From NCBI RefSeq assembly GCF_958298935.1, contig NC_084943.1, positions 10,778,001 to 10,842,000 of the forward strand: a stretch of DNA of 64,000 bases. The letters run 5' to 3'. The stretch is from Phragmites australis. Its lineage: Eukaryota > Streptophyta > Magnoliopsida > Poales > Poaceae. The position numbers and the translations under genes were made by a program. The notes under the pieces were generated by a model that was not told the DNA's origin, did not search any database, and was given only the letters and a program-made list of their open reading frames with translations. Positions 55,705 to 64,000 of this stretch are shown in pieces (the first letter of the stretch is position 1; every line of letters starts with the position of its first letter).

Positions 55705-56651
55705 GTTTCATTGTCAGATTAGTGACTAGCCGATTAGTGTGCAGCGACAAAATTGGAAATCTAAGGCTAATTGGAGTTGTTTTCAACCATAATTAAAAGG
55801 AAAGTCATAGATCATGTTGATATCTTTTTTTGATGGCACCGGTCTTGTTCGATTTGAATAAGCGGTTTAGGAGTAACTGATGAATCAGTGTTGTCCTTCG
55901 TTGTAAGTTAGTTCGCATGCTGTCTTTGTTCTTCGATTTTTGACCTCGTTAGAGGAAGTTCTCGCACGATGTCATATAAGCATAGAGGTAGATGTTTCTC
56001 CATAGACTTCTGATGTCGTGTTTGTGAGGTTATCGAGCGTAGAAAGCATGATGTTGCTTTGTGTGTTGTTGCAATGTTTGATGCTATTTATGTGCTTGTT
56101 CAGGTGGTGTTGCTTCTGGTCGCAACTAGCGCCCACCTTCATTGTCGGGGAAGGCACGTGAATGTAGCAGATGAATACGCTTTAACTTGTTATTTGGTTG
56201 CCTTAATTATTTTTATTGCAATGCATACATCTAATATGATATATTGTTTATGAGCTTGATACCCTATTGTTTATCTTTCAGAAGTCTACTCAGTTCTTGA
56301 TTTATGAAGTGCAGTAAGTGTCATATATCGTGTGTTGTTGTTCGTTACTATATGGTGAAATTTTGGAAGTATGAAGCATATCTTGTAAGTTATATTGTTG
56401 GTTATGCATGAAGCATGTCATACATATGCATCTCATGCATTGGAAGTTTTGACGCCATCTTCTGGTCGCGATCGTGCCGGTACAACACTGTATGTTACCT
56501 GAGAAGGGGTATGATGCACACCATTACGTTAACCGAGGATGTGTAAGGTTGAAAAAGAGCATGTCATGTGTACATTTATGCATTCATATGAAGTTATTTA
56601 ATTTGTTCCCATCAATATCTTACTTCTTTAAGTTGTCTTATATATGATGCA

Positions 56652-59636
56652 TGTAACACCCAGTTTTAAAGGAACAAAATCGGGCACAACACATGTATGC
56701 CACGATCAAGTTTCATACTTGCGTTATATCATTAGTGTATCATCACTGTGTCATTATTATAATAATGATATTAACTTATTACAAAAGGACCCGAGGGTAT
56801 AACAGAAAACACAGCGGAAAAAGAGAGCTTCAGCGCCAGAGGGTCTTCCATCTTCACCAGGCGTCAACCGGGGGCACACCAGCCTTGAACAGGAGCTCTG
56901 GGTCGAATTCGTCCTCATCGAAGGATGCAGCTTCATTGACAGCTTCTGAACAGCAAAGGGATGCAAGAAAGGGGGGCAACTGGTGAGTACAAAAATGTAC
57001 TCCGCAAGTGTAGGAAAAAACTTGTATGGGGCTTAAGTTAAGGAAAGATTAGACACTGGTTAACTGCACTAAGCAACTATAACCTACGACTTCAACAACA
57101 GGCATCCTAATTACTAAGTGTGGAGACAAAACTATAACAAAGGAAACTGACTCATCGGATTCTATCCAACTACTAAGACTCACCAGGTAATTCCATTACC
57201 TGACTACCCAACCATATCAAAACCCTGACCCCATTTAATCAAGAAGAAGTCCAAGCCGCTCTTGACCGTGAGCACGGCTGATAGATCAGGTTTATACTCT
57301 ATAGAGTTTGCCTAGCTTTCCCCATGAGTCGTGATTCCCGTGTTGCTTCACACTTCTGAGGTGTGGAGTCGGGGTCTCACTACAAGGCCTTTACAAAGCT
57401 CATGCCCATCCGTAGGCACCAATTAAGGTTTCACCGCTAACAAACAATTCTGTCACTGCAAAAGCCCCCACTTGTGCGACTCAACCATCCATTGGTGCCA
57501 CAGAACCGGAGAGGGTGGCTAATTTGTTGGCTAGGCCGTACCCATATAAGCCTCGTGGTTGTGCGGTTTAGCCGGGTTACATACTTCAAGAACCGCTCCT
57601 TAGGATCCCACACAAGATCAACCACAAACCAACTATGCATTACTCACACACGTCAATTCCCGCACCATCATCATACAAACATTTTGTTGGGATCCTTATA
57701 CCATGTTGCTACAAAATTACCATACCCGATTCTTGTTATATAATTACTAGTCAAGATTAACATTTACCCAACTATGACAGCACTAGCATATCTATCCATC
57801 ATTACCCATGAGTCATCAATGGCGATAAGGAATAATCAAACAAGAGCTAGTAAACCCTAACATGGGACTCCGGTTTAGACAAGCATGCAATGAAGGAATA
57901 AATAGCTACACATGAATCCTAAAACGGGAGCAAGATGTTCAAGGACACTTGCCTTCAGCTGAGGGTTACTCGAAGTCTTCAAAAACTTGATTTTATAGGT
58001 TCACGAACTGATCACCTCCTAAACAACAAAACTACTAAAAACAGTATGCCAAACAATACTAACACTAGGTTAAAACTCTATAAAAAGATTCTACACGCTG
58101 CGATGAGAATTTGAGCACAAAAATCGCCCAAATCGGAGCTACGAGCAAAAAGTTAAAAGCTTTTAAAGTTCTAGGGGCTTTCCTGCAAGTTTTACATTAT
58201 TTCAGATAATAAACCGAATTTTTTTTATACTAAAAATCTTGATTATGACATTATAAAGTGAATAAGAATTATTTTTCCTTAGAAAAACCTACAAAAAAGG
58301 TCCATGGACCTATGGACCAAGGCCTAAGGGTCGGCCCATGATCCATGGTGGACTGATTACAAAAGAGTGAATGGGTATGCGATCTGAGCCACACGATCAA
58401 TATCAGATGGCTCGGGGATGAAGGGGGGAGACCAGGTGGCATTGGACATGGCCGGCGGCTAGCCGACGGTGGCGCATGGCCAAAACATCACAGGAGAAGC
58501 GCGAAGCCGCGCTTCCAGCCACGAAACTCGTTGGGAAAAGGCGCAAAACAAAGAGGAGGGCAGTGGGATTCTCACCGCGGGCTTCTTGACGGCGGAGAGG
58601 GGCTGTGGAGGCCGACGATGGAGAGGAGCAGATGGCCGGGCTTGGACACGGTGCAGATGGGGTTCTAGCGGTGGAGAAAAGCCGAGGAGCGGCGGGACGA
58701 TCCACTGGAGGCCCTGCGACACCAAAGAGGGAAGAATCAGGGTCAATGGTAGCTCAGGTGTGGAGAATCGACCCGGCGTTGGAGCTCTTGCTGGCGACAG
58801 GGATGAAAGGCACAACGACGGTGCAAGAGTGAGGGAGAGAGAGCAAAAGCGGTCGGACGGGGTGGAGAACGAGTGCACGGTGCTCGGGGTGGGCTTAAAT
58901 AGGGAGGAGGGGGCTCGAGGAGGGAGAGTGACACGGTCGGAGCCGTTTCCAAACCAACGGCCACCTTCCATAAATCGGGTTAAAGAACAAAGGGAAGAGG
59001 GGAGGGGAACCCGGGAGGTTTCATGCCACGCGTAAAGGAGAGGGCGGGGATTGCGGGCGCCGCATTTATTGGCAAGAAACGGCCGAGGGAGGTGCCAGAT
59101 TTTGAATGTGCGACGAGATTTTGGGGTGGAAATGACGAGCGGGAGGAGGAAGAAGCGGAGCCAGCAGGCTCGGTCGTGTGGCTCATCTCATCGCGGGTCC
59201 ACGTGCAGAGAGAGAGGGCGGGGAGGGAGGTGGCTTGGGGCGGGCTGGCTCAGGAGAGGTCTAGTGCAGGGTAGGGGAAGGCAGACCACGCGGGGAGAGA
59301 GGAAAGGAGAGAGGGGGAGGGAGGAGTTGGGCTGGGGAAAGGAAAATCTGCTTGGGAGCACTTTTACAATTTGAAATTCCCTTTCTTTTTTAGATTTTGA
59401 ACCTACTTTCAGAAAGGTTTAAACGAGCACTTTCTAGAAAACTTTTGCAAACACTTTTCACGTATAAAACCTTATTGCAACTACTGCGACATGAATGCAA
59501 CAAACTTAACTACAACCTAAGGCAAATTTAAATTTAGAAATTAATTTCTTTCTATATTGAATAAAATCTACAACTCCTATTTAAATTCTTGCAAAATTTT
59601 AAACTATTGCAAAAATTAAAAATTTTGGGTGTTACA
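56652..59636 (-). repeat. 3' LTR of Tekay-like element (2985 bp)
   Basis: Perfect 10-bp inverted ends TGTAACACCC/GGGTGTTACA. Contains CACAGCGGAAAAAGAG (56811), GTGAGTACAAAAATGTACTC (56983), a TATA-like minus-strand TATTTAAGCCC (about 58890) and GC-rich, non-coding sequence (58400-59350) that gives spurious long frames. Confidence 0.87.
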
Positions 59637-59689
59637 AACCTACCCCCCTAGGTTGAATCTCGCCCTCGAGATTCGGAAGGATCAGAGAA

Positions 59690-60840
59690 GAGATGGGGAA
59701 ACTCTGCCTTTAGATCATCTTCTCTTCCCCATGTAGCTTCCTCTTATGAGTGATGTTTCCACTGCACTTTGCCCATATAGACTCGCCTATTCTAGATAAC
59801 CCATTCTGACATCTCAAGAATCTTTGACCAGATACTCTGAATAAGAGAGATCTTCTCACACATCCAGTTCTTCTAAGCTGCTCTTCAGGAACTCTCAGGT
59901 AGTTTTTCAACTGTTGACACATGGAAAACATCGTGTACCCATGAGAGTTGAGGTGGTAACTCAAGCTGGTAAGCTACTTCACCTCGTCTTCTCAGTATCT
60001 TGTATGTACCAATAAACCAAGGTGAAAGCTTGTCTTTGACCTTGAATCTGCGTAGACCTCTGATCGGTGACACCTTGAGATACACAAAGTCTCTTACTGC
60101 AAAAGTTAGTTCTCGGCATCGATTATTTGCATATCTCTTTTGTCTTGATTGAGCAGTTTTCAGATTATCTCTGATCTCTTGTACTTGTCTTTCTGCTTCT
60201 CTCAGAACTTCTGGGCCAAAAACTTGGCTTTCCCCAGTCTGGTTCTAGAACAACGAGGTTCTACACTTCCTTCCATATAAGGCCTCAAAAGGAGGCATCT
60301 TACGGCTAGCTTGATAGCTGTTATTGTACGAGAACTCCAAATATGACAGATTCTTGTCCCAACTATTACCATTCTTCAAAGCACACACCCTCAACATGAC
60401 TCTAAGGATTTGATAAACTCCTTCTGTCTGACCGTCAGTTTGCGGGTGATATGCTGAGCTGAAATTCAACCTTGTATCTATAGATTCATGCAGGCGTTGC
60501 CAGAACCGTAAAGTAAACTGACTACCATGATCAGATACGATGATCTTGGGTACTCCATGTAGATGGACAATTCTGGACATATATAACTTAGCTAGTTTTG
60601 GACCTTTATAGGTTTCTTTGACTGGAATGAAATGGGCTACCTTTTTCAACCGATCGACTATGACCCATATGGAATCATATCCTGACTGTGTTCACGGCAG
60701 ACCCACGATGAAATCTATGCTAATATCTTCCCACTTCCATTCAGGTACTTTCAATGGTTGTAGCAGTCCTACGGGTCTCTGATGCTCGTCTTTGACTACC
60801 TGACAGATATCACACAAAGGCACATATTCTGCTACTACAT
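59690..60840 (-). pseudogene. Ty3 integrase with chromodomain (frameshifted)
   Basis: The core (60649-60245): MKKVAHFIPVKETYKGPKLA, SDHGSQFTLRFWQRLHES, SAYHPQTDGQTEGVYQILRV, LEFSYNNSYQASRKMPPFEA and LYGRKCRT. A stop at 60245 is followed by the C-terminal part (60085-59885): VSPIRGLRRFKVKDKLSPWF, GTYKILRRRGEVAYQLELPP and WVHDVFHVS. Beyond it, in shifted frames, lie pieces of a chromodomain: VQWKHHS, EEATWG-like and DDLKAEFP (59790-59700). Chromodomains target integration to heterochromatin histone marks in this lineage. The reading frame is broken at least three times. Confidence 0.87.
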
Positions 60841-60843
60841 ATT

Positions 60844-61530
60844 TCATTTTGTACCACCAATACTGATCTTTAAGATCTTGGTACTCCCTAGGTGAATGGA
60901 ATATGCTGAATCATGAGCTTCCCTTAGAATTGTATTCCGAATAACCTTCACGTCCAGAACACATATCCTGTGCTTGTACCACACTGTACCTTGCTCATCT
61001 TCTGTGAAATTTGGGGTTTTGCTAACTTGGATGAGCTGCTTGATTTCTAAAATCATTTCATCCTCAAGCTGACCCTTCCTTATATCTTGTTCCAGCGTTG
61101 AGTCTATTTCCATTGCATGTATCTCGGTGTTACACACCATTCCAAAATTCAACTTCTCAAATTCCTTCCATAGCTCGAGACTCATCTCTTGCAGAGTTAT
61201 ACCATTGACCTGAGTCTTTCTGCTCAGGGCATTGGCTAGTACATTTGCCTTTCCTGAGTTCTAGTTGATTCCCAAAATGTAATCTTTGATGAGCTCTAAC
61301 CATCTGCGTTGTTTGAGGTTAACATCTGGTTGAGTGAAGATATATTTCAAGCTCTTATGATCTAAGTAGATTTTAGACCTTTGACCTATCAAATAATGTC
61401 TCCAAATCTTGAGTGCATGAACTACTGCGGCTAGCTCCAAGTCATGCGTCGGGTGGTTCTCTTCATGTTTCCTTAATTGCCTGGAAGCATATGCTACCAC
61501 ATGACCCTCTTGCATGAGCACACAACCCAA
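60844..61530 (-). pseudogene. Ty3 RNase H and integrase N-terminal linker
   Basis: The RNase H block (61530-61261): [40 protein letters not shown] (E of the active site), [20 protein letters not shown] and [21 protein letters not shown] stop near 61261 interrupts GINxNSGKAN..ALSRK (mixed frames). The linker/zinc-binding part (61185-60844) has TVWYKHRICVLDVKVIRNTI and REAHDSAYSIHLGSTKI, with the first His of the HHCC. It leads directly into the integrase core. Confidence 0.87.
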
Positions 61531-61548
61531 ACCTTGATGATATGAATC

Positions 61549-63022
61549 TCAATACACTAAAAATGGCTTCTGGGTGTCAGGCATGATCAATACTGGAGCT
61601 GAGGTTAACCTTTTCTTCAACTCATTGAAACTAGCTTCTCGAGCGACTGTCCACTTGAACTCTGCTCCTTTCTCTAACAGTTCTGTCACTGGCTTAGCTA
61701 TCTTGGAAAAACCTTCTATGAACCAACGATAATATCCTGCTAAACCCAAGAAACTGCGGATCTCCGAAACATTCCGCGGTGCTTTCCAGTTCAGAATATC
61801 CCTTACTTTGCATGGGTCCAAAAACACACATTCTGCTGATATAAAGTGACCAAGATAGGGAAATTCCTTCAACCAAAACTCACACTTGCTCAATTTAGCA
61901 TACAACTGATTCTCTCTGAGCTTCTGCAATAGTGTCCTTAGATGTTCCTCATGCTCTTCTTTGTTCTTGGAGTAAACCAGGATGTCATCAATAAATACTA
62001 TCAAACTTGTCCAAATACTCTATAAAAACTTTATTCATCAGGTACATGAAGTAGTCTGGGGTATTTGTCAAATCAAAAGACATTATGTGTACTCGTATAG
62101 ACCATACTGAGTAACAAATGCGGTCTTGGAATATCCGAGGCACGAATCTTTAGTTGATGATACCCAGACCGAAGATCGATCTTGGAGCAAACACATGCTC
62201 CTTTTAATTGGTCAAACAAATCTTCAAGCTGGGTAGAGGATACTTGTTCTTGATTGTTACTTCATTCAGGGTTTGATAATATATACACATCCTTTGGGTT
62301 CCATCCTTCTCCGGTATAAAGATAAATGGGGCTCCCCTGGGCGAAGAACTGAGGCGAATAAACCCTTTGTCTAGTAGCTGTTGGATTTGCTCCTTGAGCT
62401 CAGCCAATTGATTGGCATCCATTCTATATGGTCTCTTATATATAGGAGCTATTCTAGGTACTAATTTAATGATGAACTCAATTTCACGATCAGGTGGCAT
62501 ACCTGGCAAATCTTCCAGAAAGACATCTGAAAATTCACTAACCACTCTGCTATCTTCCATTGCATTGGCCTTGTTGAGAATGGCGTTGGTAGCTGATTCC
62601 GTTGTGGCTTGGAATTCCACTTTGGTACTATCTATGTGTGTTAACTGTACTAACTTCGTAGCACATCCAATGATTCCATTGTACTTGGTCAACCAGTCCA
62701 TTCCCAGTATGATATCAAGTCCCTTGGTTTCTAGAATGATGAGTTTGGCAACAAAGTCTACCCCTCTTAGGCATATACTTATTTTAGGGCATACATGCCT
62801 TGATTCCATTTCTCCCCCAGTAGAACTAACTAGCACCCGATTTTTCATTAATGCTCTTGGCAATTTATATGTATTCACAAACTGAGATGATATGAATGAA
62901 TGCGTAGCACTAGAATCGAACAAAACTATAGCAGGGTAAGAGTTTGTAGAAAACATACTCAACACTATGTCAAGAGTATCCTGGACTTCCTCCACGACAA
63001 CATGATTAACTCGGCTATGCAT
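61549..63022 (-). pseudogene. Ty3 protease and reverse transcriptase (frameshifted)
   Basis: The protease active site reads [19 protein letters not shown] (62930): D-S-G is changed to D-S-S. Linker and RT start: [40 protein letters not shown] and [20 protein letters not shown], then a frame break near 62204. The second block (62004-61549) opens with the catalytic box [20 protein letters not shown], followed by [20 protein letters not shown] and [20 protein letters not shown]. The two catalytic aspartates are kept, but the segment 62200-62005 is in mixed frames with stops, so RT is not intact. Confidence 0.88.
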
Positions 63023-63029
63023 CGCATTC

Positions 63030-64000
63030 TGTCAAGGTTGCTGCTGATTCTTGCCCTGAGCCTATGCTTGGCCTTGTTGCTTCTTGAGGCACGTGTTGGC
63101 GTGGTGCCCAAAGTTGTCACAACTGAAACACAGGCCAATGTTGCCTGATCCTTGACCTGGTTGATTGTGCTGCTGGGGTTGGTTGTTGTTGTTGGGTCGT
63201 TGCTGCTGGTAGTTAGGACGCGACTGCTGCTATTGCTGCTACTGCGCTGGCTGTTTATATGCACCAGCACCCTGATTGGGCATCTTCTGTGGTGGCCTCT
63301 GCTGCTGATTCGGTCCTCCATGACAGAACATAGGACCTATAGTTGGGGGGTTGAAACGGGGACGTGTGTTGCTGCCTGAAGACTGACCTTGCATGCTGCG
63401 CTTGCGTTCTTCTCCCAGATTCTGTCTCGTCTTTTCCATGATAAAAGCTTTGTCCACCAACTTCTGGAAACTGGGGTACTCATTAGCCGAGAGGGCATAC
63501 TGTAAACCAGTGTTGAGACTCTCCAGGAAATAGTCTTGCTTCTTCTCATCAGTATCAACATCGTTGGGGGCATAATGAGAGAGTTGGGTGAACTTGGTGA
63601 GGTACTCTCTCACCAACATGGGTCCTTGTTTCAAACTGAGGAACTGTTTCCTCTTCAGCTTCACTTCTGCTACAGGGACATGAAGTGCATGGAAGCTGTT
63701 TCGGAACTCTGCCCATCTGATCTCCTGGGGATCCTTGTGGGCGGCAGTGTATGCTGTCCACCATTCCTGAGCTGGTCCAATAAGCTGATAGGAAGCGAAA
63801 AGAACGCTTTCCCTTTCGGTGCACTGAGCTCTTTGCAGTTTGCTTTCAATGGTCTTCAACCAGTCATTAGACTCCATAGGCTCAACTGCCTATGAGAATG
63901 TGGGTGACTGAGTACTCAAGAAAGTCCTGAGCCTGGACTACGGCTACTGCGGTGGTGCTTACTGGACTTGAGGTTGCTAGCTTATAGCTTGCACCAGACC
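63030..64000 (-). pseudogene. Ty3 gag, zinc-knuckle region, continues past right edge
   Basis: The block 63877-63239 reads MESNDWLKTIESKLQRAQCT, ERESVLFASYQLIGPAQEWW, EIRWAEFRNSFHALHVPVAE, KRKQFLSLKQGPMLVREYLT, LSHYAPNDVDTDEKKQDYFL and KLVDKAFIMEKTRQNLGEER, a standard retrotrans_gag domain with Q/P/N-rich tail. A stop at 63239 is followed by a Gln/Asn-rich part. A zinc knuckle close to C-F-S-C-D-N-F-G-H-H-A-N-T-C can be read near 63130-63090. The N-terminus, leader and 5' LTR are outside the window. Confidence 0.85.

Larger units (their letters stand above)
53563..56651 (+). mobile_element. Probable Tekay-like LTR relic (+), interrupted by a solo LTR
   Basis: Starts TGTAATACCCAAAAAAGTG, the TGTAAnACCC start common to Tekay/Del LTRs. 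After it come CCTGGATACGTAGATCTGTC and GAGACAATTCCATTTTGC, which I associate with grass LTRs of this lineage. The part after the solo LTR (55710-56651) has long AT-rich, non-coding LTR-like sequence with ATGATGCACACCATTACGTT (56510). It is cut at 56651 by the Ty3 element. No second LTR or coding region is present. The assignment is by motif recollection only. Confidence 0.4.
56652..64000 (-). mobile_element. Ty3 Tekay-like chromovirus element, 3' LTR and internal region (5' end outside window)
   Basis: The 3' LTR (56652-59636) is preceded by a purine tract (minus-strand AGGGGGGTAGGTTTG, about 59637-59651) and by a complete domain series: gag, protease, RT, RNase H, integrase, chromodomain. 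The order is Ty3 and the chromodomain marks a chromovirus. The left flank 5-mer is ATGCA (56647-56651); its partner lies beyond the right edge. Frameshifts and stops interrupt pol. Confidence 0.9.

Noticed and set aside
58403..59374. Long GC-rich frames inside the Tekay-like LTR
   Set aside because: Fall within a defined LTR, both strands equally open, no domain.

Overview
This is plant nuclear DNA, most likely from a grass (Poaceae). The evidence is: spliced genes with canonical GT-AG introns, a carotenoid gene of plant type whose residues look monocot-like, and dense nested retrotransposons of kinds typical of grass genomes (Copia, Ty3 Tekay-like and Tat-like, L1-like LINE, RTE-like LINE). 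No rRNA, tRNA, CRISPR or bacterial-type operon is visible. I infer the grass assignment; the sequence alone does not give me the genus.

Only two host genes can be supported, both on the + strand. (1) 14140-15028 carries the last three exons of 15-cis-zeta-carotene isomerase (Z-ISO, NnrU family); the first exon(s) with the transit peptide are not recognisable in the window. (2) 41415-43130 is a two-exon gene for a 47-residue protein of unknown function whose start codon lies about 380 bp from the end of a Ty3 LTR.

The rest is mainly transposable elements. 1-1234: zinc-knuckle ORF1-like remnant (-). 1353-6990: decayed L1-like LINE (-) containing a 595-bp insertion. 7090-7896: 5'-truncated RTE LINE (+) with a perfect target-site duplication. 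9217-13953: complete but decayed Copia element (-) with 163/165-bp LTRs and a CTTCA duplication, just upstream of the Z-ISO exons. 15452-20658: SIRE-like LTR relic (+) interrupted by a near full-length RTE element (15908-19262) with a 13-bp duplication. 20985-22260: LINE C-terminal relic (-). 23361-29522: Copia element (+) with roughly 750-bp LTRs and two internal tandem duplications. 30790-35581: truncated Ty3 element (-), followed by its LTR (35582 to about 38700) and by part of a second related LTR (about 38700-41037). 44303-51235: Tat-like Ty3 element (-) with both LTRs but no recognisable reverse transcriptase. 53563-56651: probable LTR relic interrupted by a solo LTR (54180-55704) with a perfect GTTTC duplication. 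56652-64000: Tekay-like Ty3 element (-) with a chromodomain, running off the right edge.

The host genes show no sign of working together. The window is mostly a record of nested insertion: LINE into LTR, solo LTR into LTR, and Ty3 element into LTR. Every polyprotein carries frameshifts, stops or lost catalytic residues, so most copies look inactive. No convincing new biological system was found. The points most worth checking are the Copia insertion beside the Z-ISO exons, the LTR beside the micro-protein gene, the RT-less Tat element and the duplicated blocks in the second Copia element.
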